Assembly: GCA_022824945.1 (NCBI GenBank)
Contig: JAJDYX010000017.1
Location: forward strand, 1 to 64,000
Length of the DNA: 64,000 nucleotides
Origin: Candidatus Latescibacterota bacterium
GTDB lineage: Bacteria > Latescibacterota > UBA2968
Direction of reading: 5' to 3'
Shown: positions 7,553-14,541 of the stretch, piece after piece
Position numbering within the stretch: the first letter of the stretch is position 1
How the letters are laid out: each line of letters begins with the position of its first letter
Program-made: the position numbers and the translations under genes
The notes under the pieces: generated by a model
The model's input: the letters and a program-made list of their open reading frames with translations, nothing else
The model's database searches: none
What the model was told of the DNA's origin: nothing

Positions 7553-9282
7553 GGACTCTTTTCATCAGGTGGCAACATCCACCAGATTTTGGATTCCAAC
7601 CTCTCCACCTCCGTCTCCCACCGCGCCCGCACCTCTACAGTATCAGCCTGCGCGATCAGAGGCTCTGCGGGCAAAAACGGATGGACTTGCCCAGACATCC
7701 AATGACCATTGCGATCGCGATCTAAAAATCCGGAAATGCGATACGTCCCCGGAAGCAAATTCGTCAAACTAAACGTCGTATCCCGCAAAACCTGTTTCCG
7801 AAAAAAGTCATGCGCCAATCCCTCCACCCATATCACCACATCAGAAGAAGATGTCGTCCCGGAAACGCGCCCCAGTGCCGCGGTATCCATCACAGAAAAA
7901 ACAAACGAAATCGGTTCAGAAAGAACATTGCCGCCAATATCCAATAGCCTTTCGCGATTTCCAATAAGTCGAATCGTCTCCCCACTCGTCCACAGACTAT
8001 CAGGCGTAAACACGAGATGATTGGGCGCAACCCATTCAAAATGCCCCTGCGGAACAACCGTCGAATCCGACACCACCCACAAGTCAGACACGGCATCTAC
8101 ACGCATCGCATCTGAAAACAACATGCGAACCTCAGCCGTTGGCAAAACATTCTCGGCATTCTCCGCCGGTGCGATTGCCAGCACCTCTGGCGCGCGCCGA
8201 TCGCGCGTACCATCGCCTCGCACGGTTGTATCTGTAGTATCGCGATTGCCCCAGCGATCTACAACATCGACTCGCGCTGTGTATTCCACACCCCGTGTTT
8301 GCGGTTCGGTGATCACCCCCACCCCACTCGAGTCAACGGGATCTTGATATATTTCCAACACCGACAGGTCGGATATTTCAACGCCCCAAACGCGCACGGG
8401 TTCATCAAAACGCATCAAAATATGCTGTTGATCGGGCGTGCGGGCAGCAACGAGCACAGGGGCTGACGTATCGCGCACCGCGAGTTTGAGGTCGCCCAGG
8501 CGAACGCGCTCCTCACCGGTAAACGCCACATCGCCGGGCGGAAGTGCCAACAAGTCGCCTGATGAATACGTGCGATCATTATTCTGATCGCCAAAGGCAA
8601 ATATCCGATAATTCCCAGAACCCAACCGCGGCAATACAAAATGACCCGTTTCATCGGGCTGCGTCACATAAGTGGGACGGTCTCTTCCAGGATCGGGTGC
8701 TGTCACCACAGACAGATCATAAGCCCAAACAAAAACCTGCCCGATCTGTCCCTTAGACTTCAACACCCCCCCATTGAGTTCCCCGCGATTTAAGCGATCC
8801 CCCGTCGCAAATCCAAAACTATAAGAAGCTCGCATGCGGTTGCGCCACTCATCTGCGCTCTCCTGCCCCACCGTAACCAGATACGTCCGATCAGCTTGCA
8901 AGCCATCGGGCAATCGAATTTCCAACACATCCCCACGCCACTTGAAACCGAATTCCTCAGCCCCCTGTGGCGAAACAAATAACGCCCGCTCGACCGACCT
9001 GCGATCCATCGCCTCAGAAAAGCGAATGCGAATCGGCGTATCCAACCCGACTCGCACAGAATCATCTGCAGGCACTGTGTCAATCACCCTCGGCGGCGTT
9101 TTATCGGCCAGTCCTCCCGGCGGAGGCATCTGCCGCGCACAGGCAAAAAAAATACAAACTAAAAAAAGGTAAGACGTGAAATGCAACCACAGATGAACAC
9201 CGATAAACACCGATAAAAAATAAGATATAAGACGCGAGACACGAGCAGTTGCCTGGTGAAAGTGTTGGTGATAATGCCACAT
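7549..9282 (-). CDS. Ig-like (Big_5) domain lipoprotein
   Basis: A lipobox-like FFAC (Cys about residue 49) follows a hydrophobic stretch, so the mature protein should be a lipid-anchored envelope protein. After it comes a Big_5/SbsA-like Ig domain (PPRVIDTVPADDSVRVGLDTPIRIRFSEAMD, about 60-160), a prealbumin-like segment (about 165-260), a second Big_5 copy (about 365-465, with APAENAENVLPTAEVRMLFSDAMRVDAV) and a C-terminal beta-rich region. This arrangement is common in FCB-group lipoproteins. The start is uncertain: the ATG at 9282 gives an unusually long signal region, part of which is encoded by an interspersed repeat. Later GTG or TTG codons would give a shorter, more normal lipoprotein signal. 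It follows xerC by seven bases. Confidence 0.82.
   Translation of the reverse strand: MWHYHQHFHQATARVSRLISYFLSVFIGVHLWLHFTSYLFLVCIFFACARQMPPPGGLADKTPPRVIDTVPADDSVRVGLDTPIRIRFSEAMDRRSVERALFVSPQGAEEFGFKWRGDVLEIRLPDGLQADRTYLVTVGQESADEWRNRMRASYSFGFATGDRLNRGELNGGVLKSKGQIGQVFVWAYDLSVVTAPDPGRDRPTYVTQPDETGHFVLPRLGSGNYRIFAFGDQNNDRTYSSGDLLALPPGDVAFTGEERVRLGDLKLAVRDTSAPVLVAARTPDQQHILMRFDEPVRVWGVEISDLSVLEIYQDPVDSSGVGVITEPQTRGVEYTARVDVVDRWGNRDTTDTTVRGDGTRDRRAPEVLAIAPAENAENVLPTAEVRMLFSDAMRVDAVSDLWVVSDSTVVPQGHFEWVAPNHLVFTPDSLWTSGETIRLIGNRERLLDIGGNVLSEPISFVFSVMDTAALGRVSGTTSSSDVVIWVEGLAHDFFRKQVLRDTTFSLTNLLPGTYRISGFLDRDRNGHWMSGQVHPFLPAEPLIAQADTVEVRARWETEVERLESKIWWMLPPDEKSP
9187..9218. repeat. Short interspersed repeat with tandem 10-mer
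   Basis: The sequence contains two tandem copies of ACACCGATAA preceded by CCACAGATGA. This pattern resembles the short ACCACAGATGAACACAGATAAACAC-like intergenic repeats that occur in many environmental bacterial genomes. Here it falls inside the presumed signal-peptide coding part of the Ig-like lipoprotein gene. Confidence 0.55.
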
Positions 9283-9289
9283 TATTTTC

Positions 9290-10177
9290 TCACGCCCGTG
9301 GATGCGCTTGTCGATAGGCTCTTTTTAACCGCTCAACACTCACATGCGTATAAACCTGCGTGGTAGAAAGGCTCGCATGACCGAGCAATTCTCTCACCGC
9401 ATTGAGATCTGCCCCCGCATCCAACAGATGGGTTGCATAAGCGTGGCGCAATGCATGGGGGGACAAAGACCGTCCGGTCGCTTTGCCGAGATACCGGGCA
9501 ACGCGACCTTGAATACCGCTGGGACTCAGCGGACGCCCGGAGCGCGCCAAAAACAAGTGCCGTCCATCCGTCGTCTGTTCAGAAATCAGTTCTCCTCGCC
9601 GCATCAAATAAGCCACCAATGCGACCCGGGCCGGTTCTCCAAAAGGAACCAATCGCTCTTTGTTCCCCTTGCCCACAACCCGCACCAGCTTATCTGCCAG
9701 ATCCACAGCCTCAATTTTCAAACCCGCAAGCTCGCGCAATCGAATCCCCGCGCTATAAAACAACTCCAAAATCGCCCGATCGCGCAATCCCAACACCGTA
9801 TTGGGCGACGGCAGAGACATCGCACGGGCAACCTCGTCAACATCCAGATGAACAGGCAATATCTTATCCTGCCTGGGCGGGCGCACATCGAGCGCTGGAT
9901 TCCGATCCAAATCGCCCATATTGCACAAATAACTCAAAAACGTTCGCACCGCCGCCAGCTTTCGGGCAACAGACCGCCGACCAAATCCCTCATTGTGCAA
10001 AAAGCCCAAAAAATCCCGCACCGCATTCCGATCAATCTGTTCCACGCGATCTATCTGACGCCCATGCAAAAAAGCGGCGAACTGATCCAGATCCGTCGCA
10101 TAAGCCGCACACGTATGATCGGACAATCGCCGCTGTCGCGATAGATGGGTGAGGAATTGAGTAATGTGTGTTTTCAT
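9290..10177 (-). CDS. xerC: Tyrosine recombinase XerC/XerD
   Basis: This is a Xer-type site-specific recombinase that resolves chromosome dimers at dif. It has an N-terminal SAM-like core-binding domain (about 1-95) and a C-terminal catalytic domain. The catalytic residues are all visible: R146 in GIRLREL, K170 in VVGKGNKE, H241 and R244 in PHALRHAYATH, H267 in LLGHASL, and the nucleophile Y276 in TTQVYTH. The length (295 residues) is typical of Xer proteins. The start at 10177 (MKTHITQFLTHLSRQRRLS) fits the family N-terminus. XerC versus XerD cannot be separated confidently. It leads the operon that continues through the Ig-like lipoprotein to the matrixin gene. It is likely housekeeping despite the accessory patch next to it. 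Confidence 0.92.
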   Translation of the reverse strand: MKTHITQFLTHLSRQRRLSDHTCAAYATDLDQFAAFLHGRQIDRVEQIDRNAVRDFLGFLHNEGFGRRSVARKLAAVRTFLSYLCNMGDLDRNPALDVRPPRQDKILPVHLDVDEVARAMSLPSPNTVLGLRDRAILELFYSAGIRLRELAGLKIEAVDLADKLVRVVGKGNKERLVPFGEPARVALVAYLMRRGELISEQTTDGRHLFLARSGRPLSPSGIQGRVARYLGKATGRSLSPHALRHAYATHLLDAGADLNAVRELLGHASLSTTQVYTHVSVERLKRAYRQAHPRA

Positions 10178-10211
10178 GGCAAAAAAACCGATCTCAAATG
10201 ACATCGCGCCA

Positions 10212-10502
10212 TCAGATGACTTCCTGAGCAGTGGGCAGGGCGCGCACAGCCGCTCCCACTTGTTGATCGGCGATAACGAGATCAAACTGCATCTGAAGAT
10301 TCAGCCAGAACAGAGGATCAACGCCAAACCAGTGCCCAAATCGCAAAGCAGTATCGCTATCCACAGAACACTTGCCCGCGATAATCTGCCCTACACGATC
10401 CGGCGGCACATCAATCTGGCGTGCAAACGTCGCTGGAGATACCCCAAATTCCGCCAACTCGTCTCGCAGAATCTCTCCGGGATGAACAACGCGCTTCAAC
10501 AT
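10212..10502 (-). CDS. higA: HigA-family antitoxin (orphan)
   Basis: The 96-residue protein is a HigA-type addiction-module antidote: the N-terminal LKRVVHPGEILRDELAEFGVSPATFARQIDVPPDRVGQIIAGK is the family's XRE helix-turn-helix, and LFWLNLQMQFDL is the typical C-terminal helix. HigA normally follows a HigB toxin gene. Here the gene immediately upstream is a MazF-type toxin and no HigB is present, so this is an orphan antitoxin or a remnant of a rearranged module. GGAG lies about ten bases before the start. The first 30 bases of the gene recur, almost identical, at 11177-11206. Confidence 0.9.
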   Translation of the reverse strand: MLKRVVHPGEILRDELAEFGVSPATFARQIDVPPDRVGQIIAGKCSVDSDTALRFGHWFGVDPLFWLNLQMQFDLVIADQQVGAAVRALPTAQEVI

Positions 10503-10503
10503 G
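10474..10503 (-). repeat. Direct repeat copy 1 (higA 5' end)
   Basis: This 30-base block, the start of higA, matches 11177-11206 at 29 of 30 positions in the same orientation. The two copies bracket the MazF-type toxin-antitoxin pair. Confidence 0.9.
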
Positions 10504-10542
10504 ATTCAGATTCTCCGGCACAAAAGGCATAAAAGTTTGCAC

Positions 10543-10911
10543 TTATAGATTCAACGTATGTCGGAGAGCCACATCAACTTTGGTCATTGGAAGTGAACCA
10601 ATGACGCGGTCAATTGCCGATTCAACAATTGTGGCAAGGTTATCAGTCATCACTACCGAGTCCGTGAGTAGTCCCGATTGTTGTCCTTCGGAGGTAGAAA
10701 GTAAAATGGTAACACGACTCGAATGATAGGCGCGAAACATCTTGCTGGTAATCATAGCCACGATCACTTGCGATAAGCCGGTTTGAAGATTGTCAGATTG
10801 AACGATTAACCCCGGACGTGGCTTGGCTGTAAGCAAGTTAGAATCTGGAAAGAGCACTAAAATGACATCCCCGCGTTTATAGGTTGGATTTGGCTGCGTC
10901 ATAGTTGTCAT
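10543..10911 (-). CDS. MazF/PemK-type mRNA interferase toxin
   Basis: The 122-residue protein matches the PemK/MazF family: YKRGDVILVLFPDSNLLTAKPRPGLIVQS at the N-terminus is the characteristic RGDV...F.d....K.RP.lV block, and a central VAMITSK strand and C-terminal IGSLP helix follow. Members cleave RNA at short motifs and act as toxins held in check by the upstream antitoxin. The start overlaps the end of the antitoxin gene by 35 bases (26 if the next Met is used). The order antitoxin then toxin is standard for this class. The target sequence cannot be predicted. Confidence 0.88.
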   Translation of the reverse strand: MTTMTQPNPTYKRGDVILVLFPDSNLLTAKPRPGLIVQSDNLQTGLSQVIVAMITSKMFRAYHSSRVTILLSTSEGQQSGLLTDSVVMTDNLATIVESAIDRVIGSLPMTKVDVALRHTLNL

Positions 10912-11128
10912 AAATACTCATTTCAGGGCTTTCCCAGTCTTCGGCAAAGGTCGCAAGGCGTTCACGCAAATCTGCTGCCTGTGCTTTGTCAATACCGCGT
11001 TTTGGTAAATCGATAGAATGTGTTGACAGAAATGTGACAATAACGGGTGTATCTTCATGTATATCGCTGGGTAATTCCAGAAGTTCAATTTTACCACCGC
11101 GATACATTCCTTCAATTGTTGTGAGCAT
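10877..11128 (-). CDS. Antitoxin of the MazF-type module (DUF104-like N-terminus)
   Basis: The 83-residue protein starts MLTTIEGMYRGGKIELLELPSD, which resembles the small beta-rich DNA-binding antitoxins of the AF2212/DUF104 kind often paired with PIN or MazF toxins. An acidic C-terminal helix (ADLRERLATFAEDWESPEMS) would be the toxin-neutralising part. I place the start at the ATG 11128 because AGGAG lies eight bases upstream. It overlaps the toxin start, so the pair is cotranscribed and probably autoregulated. Confidence 0.8.
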   Translation of the reverse strand: MLTTIEGMYRGGKIELLELPSDIHEDTPVIVTFLSTHSIDLPKRGIDKAQAADLRERLATFAEDWESPEMSIYDNYDAAKSNL

Positions 11129-11169
11129 GGGGATCACTCCTTCTTAATCAATGGTCGGTCAATTGTTCA

Positions 11170-11205
11170 TTAAACCTCTCCAGGATGAACAACGCGCTTC
11201 AACAT
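11170..11205 (-). pseudogene. Truncated higA duplicate
   Basis: An ATG at 11205 opens a frame of 11 codons, MLKRVVHPGEV, then a stop. The first ten residues are identical to the start of the orphan higA at 10502. It looks like the stump of a second higA copy cut at the boundary of the inserted or duplicated segment. Confidence 0.8.
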
Positions 11206-11206
11206 G
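11177..11206 (-). repeat. Direct repeat copy 2 (higA 5' end)
   Basis: This is the second copy of the higA 5' block, with one mismatch to 10474-10503. The sequences beyond the start codon side diverge immediately. Confidence 0.9.
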
Positions 11207-11222
11207 GCCCAGATCACCCTTT

Positions 11223-12449
11223 TTACTTTTTAATGGAGGGAAACACTCTCATCCCTTTTTCTCGTTTTTCTTCAATCTCTTTGAAGGTGGCTAACATGAG
11301 GAGTGAACGTTCAGGATCGGAAGGATGTGTCATGCTTTCTGATAGAGTTCCCGTTGTCCTTAGCTCCTCAAGGGCTATTCTGCGCCAAAGGTTCAGGACG
11401 TTTGAAACATCCCCACCTGCGGCGGCAACGATATACATTCCCAGGTAATCTGCTTCGCGCTCATGCTTTTTGGAGTGGACAACCTTGCCGATTTCTGAAA
11501 AAAGCTTTGTGAAGTCCGTGTATATATACCCCTTGTTTATATGTCCGAGGCCAATGTCCAATGCTGCGCCAAAAAATCCACCCAAAATAGCACCCAGCTT
11601 TTTTGTTTTAGAGTGACGCATGATGTTGTGGGAAAGCTCATGGGCAAGGGTAAATTTGATTTCATCATTATTTTTTGCAAATTCAACTATCCCCCGTGTG
11701 ATATAAACATTTTTGCCATCGGCAAATGCTGTCACCTTTGGGGATTCAAATTGAATAAGGCTGAAATCCAAAATCTCAATCATTTTGATCTGAATTGAAA
11801 GAGTGCTGGTGTCTCTCTCTACACCCAAAATAACCGAGCCTTCATGCTTTTTGAAATTTGTTTTAGAAGTACTTTTTTCCAGAAGTTTTTCAAAATCTTT
11901 GGCAGATTTCCAACTGGCTTCTCCGTTGATGCTGACAATCCGATCCCATGCTTTTAGACCAGCCTTTTCAGCGGGAGAGCCTTTAGTTATCCTGACAACG
12001 TGGATTTCTTTTTCTACTTCCTCAACGGTCATCTCGTCGTATTTTTTACTTGATATTCCTCCTTTTATTTTTATTTCGTGAGTCTTTTTTAAAACATTTA
12101 AAACACCCCAGGGAATATAACGGAAGCCTATCGTAAAGCGCGTTTTGTGTTTTGGATAACGGGGGTTGTAGCGTGACCCACGAAATTCGGAAGGAATATA
12201 GGTTTCTTCAAACACTCTGTTGAATCGCGTTGCAGTGATGAGGATTCCGAAATACATATCGTCAATTTTGCCCTGCTCGGCGATTCTGGCTTCGTTTTCT
12301 GCTTTCCAAGCCTCAAGACCTTCTGCTTGAATAAATGCGTTTTCCTCTTGAATCTGTTGGCTGGTAACCTCGGGAAGCTGAAGTTTAATGGCATTCGTTG
12401 TTGCGGCAAATGTCAGTGTAGCGGCAAGTGTGATAATGACCTTTTTCAC
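11223..12449 (-). CDS. Exported M48-family metalloprotease with PDZ domain
   Basis: The 408-residue protein has a signal peptide (KKVIITLAATLTFAATTNA), a PDZ domain around residues 145-215 (VVRITKGSPAEKAGLKAWDRIVSING) and a gluzincin catalytic domain. The zinc motif HELSH is at residues 270-274, and the third ligand is in EREADYLGMYI (E332). M48 proteases degrade misfolded or surplus envelope proteins. The PDZ domain probably binds substrate termini. The start is a GTG with GGAG/AGGA upstream. The gene is visibly richer in A+T and uses different codons from the core genes nearby. It lies between two toxin-antitoxin groups, which suggests acquisition with the accessory patch. Confidence 0.88.
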   Translation of the reverse strand: MKKVIITLAATLTFAATTNAIKLQLPEVTSQQIQEENAFIQAEGLEAWKAENEARIAEQGKIDDMYFGILITATRFNRVFEETYIPSEFRGSRYNPRYPKHKTRFTIGFRYIPWGVLNVLKKTHEIKIKGGISSKKYDEMTVEEVEKEIHVVRITKGSPAEKAGLKAWDRIVSINGEASWKSAKDFEKLLEKSTSKTNFKKHEGSVILGVERDTSTLSIQIKMIEILDFSLIQFESPKVTAFADGKNVYITRGIVEFAKNNDEIKFTLAHELSHNIMRHSKTKKLGAILGGFFGAALDIGLGHINKGYIYTDFTKLFSEIGKVVHSKKHEREADYLGMYIVAAAGGDVSNVLNLWRRIALEELRTTGTLSESMTHPSDPERSLLMLATFKEIEEKREKGMRVFPSIKK

Positions 12450-12483
12450 TTCCTATTCTTCTCCTTCACGCACTGGTGTTAGC

Positions 12484-13056
12484 TCAACATTTTATATATC
12501 GAATCGGATTTTGGCCTATGTATTTATCCGGGACACGTTTCCCGACATACAAATTTCTGATGTCATCATCAGCCTCGCGTCCCTCAAAACCATAACGATC
12601 TTTGGGATATCTTCCCACCACCGGCATGCCGTCGAGTTGATCCCACAAGTCTGGAAAATTTTCGCGCGTTGCATCTATCCATCTAAAAGCGACAAATGCC
12701 TCTATAATCTCATGCCCACAACGAGCTAAAATAATCTCTGCATTCTCGGCCCTCAAAGGATTAAGACTCCATGCGAAGCGAGTTGCATCATACACGGATC
12801 TTCCCTCCCTTACACTATGGGTAACGTTTACAATCAGTGCCTTATGATAAAATTCTGCTATCTGCATCATGCCCCTTTCTGTTGTAATTGTTGTTGCAAT
12901 AGCTGGTCGGGATGGATACTGCACATATTTCCGACCTGATGCCTTTTGCTTTTCTTTGATATCGCGGAATATCTCTTTGAGGTCGTAGCCGAACTGAGCG
13001 GCGTGTTTGTCGCGTGCTGTTCGGACTTCAGAAACAATAGGATCATTCGTCGTCAT
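12484..13056 (-). CDS. PIN-module antitoxin fused to an uncharacterised C-terminal domain
   Basis: Residues 1-55 (MTTNDPIVSEVRTARDKHAAQFGYDLKEIFRDIKEKQKASGRKYVQYPSR, split here as start and end of the block) resemble the small proteins found immediately downstream of this PIN toxin family and presumed to be their antitoxins. Those are usually 60-80 residues, but this one continues for about 130 more. The extension contains SVREGRSVYDATRFAWSLN, then RYGFEGREADDDIRNLYVGK and ends NPIRYIKC. It resembles a small conserved domain of unknown function that I have seen only as hypothetical proteins. The ATG at 13056 is chosen over 13077 because it begins the conserved block. It overlaps the PIN gene stop by 14 bases, which implies translational coupling. 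Confidence 0.7.
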   Translation of the reverse strand: MTTNDPIVSEVRTARDKHAAQFGYDLKEIFRDIKEKQKASGRKYVQYPSRPAIATTITTERGMMQIAEFYHKALIVNVTHSVREGRSVYDATRFAWSLNPLRAENAEIILARCGHEIIEAFVAFRWIDATRENFPDLWDQLDGMPVVGRYPKDRYGFEGREADDDIRNLYVGKRVPDKYIGQNPIRYIKC

Positions 13057-13531
13057 GATCGAGCTCCATGAGTTCATCGGGTGTGCAGATAATCACAGGT
13101 TCAAAACCTGCATTTCGACATACAGTTTCGATTTGTGATCGAATTGTAGCGTTAGCGATATGCCGATAATTCCAGGTCACCAGGTATTCAATGCCATTGA
13201 CAACGGCGATAGCAATATGAGCAGCGTCTTCTGCGGCCTTTGTAGGCACAACACCAAAGTTGACCAACTGTTGTGCTAATTCAAGGGCTTCCTCTGTGGC
13301 GTCGAGAAGCGTCAGCGAGTTAATAGCTGCAAGACGCGCACGAGCAGCTTCAGGGTCGCCACCCTGAGCTTCATTAAGGACCAATTCTGAAGCTACAAGT
13401 TCGAATCGATTGGCCGCGGTTTCCCACCAGTCGCGGGTACTCTGTTGGCGCCCTGCAATCACGACATTATGCGTTGGTCGCGCCGTCAAATAGCTGATAA
13501 TGGTCGTTTCGATATATACCTTTGGTTTCAT
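13043..13531 (-). CDS. PIN-domain toxin (VapC-like ribonuclease)
   Basis: The 162-residue protein has PIN-domain features: the N-terminal strand KVYIETTIISYLTARP, a central ELVLNEAQGGD segment, and the C-terminal KAAEDAAHIAIAVVNGIEYLVTWNYRHIAN block with the acidic residues and the TWN motif. In this subfamily the first acidic ligand is Glu rather than Asp. PIN toxins are Mg-dependent endoribonucleases. The putative antitoxin is downstream and overlapping, which is the usual order for this subfamily although most vapBC loci have the reverse order. The family is well supported. The RNA target is unknown. Confidence 0.87.
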   Translation of the reverse strand: MKPKVYIETTIISYLTARPTHNVVIAGRQQSTRDWWETAANRFELVASELVLNEAQGGDPEAARARLAAINSLTLLDATEEALELAQQLVNFGVVPTKAAEDAAHIAIAVVNGIEYLVTWNYRHIANATIRSQIETVCRNAGFEPVIICTPDELMELDHDDE

Positions 13532-13536
13532 AATTT

Positions 13537-14392
13537 CTATCTTATCGCTTTACGAAACGTCACCCGCACGAACTTCCCGCCTTCGTCTTGCACGATTTCT
13601 GGCTCCGTGCCGTTAAATTCCCGCATCGCCCTCCGCATCACGGGCCATCCGCGTCCTCTCTGTTCCATCAAACGTGCGACGAGCATGGCATTTGCCATCA
13701 ACTCATTGCGGGATCGGGGATTGCCGCCCGAGCGCACATTCTCGACACGCATATGATTTGGAAGCGTCCCCGGGCTGGTCACATCAATGCGGTCACGGAA
13801 CACTTCGAGCATCACCTTCGACCCCGTAATCGCGATGGACAACGGCATTGACGATTGCCTCGCGCAGTGCCTTCTCGGGAATTAGCGGTGTCTCCTCTCG
13901 TTCAAGGCCATCGTAGCTCTCGGTCCATCCCAAACCTCGAACCCATCCGACTGACCGGCGTATTTGCTCTTCAAGGCGCCCTTTTCCCTCACCTGCGAGA
14001 ATGATATCCGACGCCCGGTCCTCGCCCAGATAGGCGACACACTCGACAAAAAAGTTGGTGGTCTGCGGATGCACCTGCGGCTCTTTCCCAAACGCCATCA
14101 ATCCATAGACCGTAGGACGTAAAGCATTGTCGAATTCAACCAGAATACGTCTATTGCACAAATCGTCGGCGATTGCGGGCTGCGGTTCCTCCTCTGTATC
14201 GAGACCCTGCATACGCAGAAAGGCCCGAAACGCATTGAGATCAATATCTTCCATATTCGCGGACGGAATAATCTGTTCTTCTGTCAGAAGAAAACCGAAG
14301 GTATCATACGTCTTCTGTCTTCTATACCCGCCCGCTATGATGCGCTGTGCAATGTCATCCCGTTCCATACCCCGCTTCACACCGCCTTTCAA
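13537..14392 (-). pseudogene. Frameshifted, N-terminally truncated Schlafen/RecG-like ATP-binding protein
   Basis: Two frames together encode the C-terminal part of an AlbA_2/Schlafen-like ATP-binding regulator. The upstream frame (to about 13790) ends LREAIVNAVVHRDYG and then reads out of frame. The family continues AITGSKVMLEVFRDRIDVTSPG, which is found in the other frame (13537 to about 13837). The junction fits loss of one copy of an 8-base tandem repeat, GCGATTAC: restoring it gives an uninterrupted HRDYAITGSKVML. The N-terminal AlbA_2 domain expected before residue 1 of this remnant is also missing; inverted-repeat elements lie at the upstream edge. The gene is therefore broken twice. 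Confidence 0.82.
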
Positions 14393-14402
14393 AACCTTCT
14401 GG

Positions 14403-14427
14403 ATCGCGGCTTAAACCCTGCCGCGAT
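14403..14427. repeat. Inverted-repeat element, copy A
   Basis: Eight-base arms (14403-14410 and 14420-14427) enclose a nine-base loop. The element and flanks (CAAAACC...CTGGAT, ATGACGG) recur at 54851-54893 with a compensatory base-pair change in the arms, so the hairpin itself seems to be conserved. This looks like a REP-like interspersed element. Confidence 0.7.
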
Positions 14428-14430
14428 GAC

Positions 14431-14450
14431 GGGCGAGGCATGCCTCGCCC
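14431..14450. repeat. Perfect 20-base palindrome
   Basis: GGGCGAGGCA is followed directly by its reverse complement TGCCTCGCCC. It adjoins inverted-repeat copy A at the truncated edge of the Schlafen-like gene. No protein-binding role can be assigned. Confidence 0.7.
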
Positions 14451-14541
14451 CTACCAACCACTTCACACTTCTTCCTTCACAGTGAACTGGTCTGTAATGC
14501 GACCAGTCATGCTCGATTTACTCGCCTTCATACATCGTTCC

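Noticed and set aside
9290-10177. xerC as the integrase of the neighbouring accessory patch
   Set aside because: It has the size and motifs of housekeeping Xer proteins and heads an operon in the opposite direction from the patch. Nothing ties it to the patch except position.
13537-13848. The short frame as an independent gene
   Set aside because: It is the direct continuation of the upstream Schlafen-like frame after an 8-base repeat loss. Its N-terminal MPLS has no Shine-Dalgarno sequence.
14393-14541. A CRISPR-like or tRNA-like element in the gap before topA
   Set aside because: Only one inverted repeat and one palindrome are seen. There are no spacer-repeat units and no cloverleaf.
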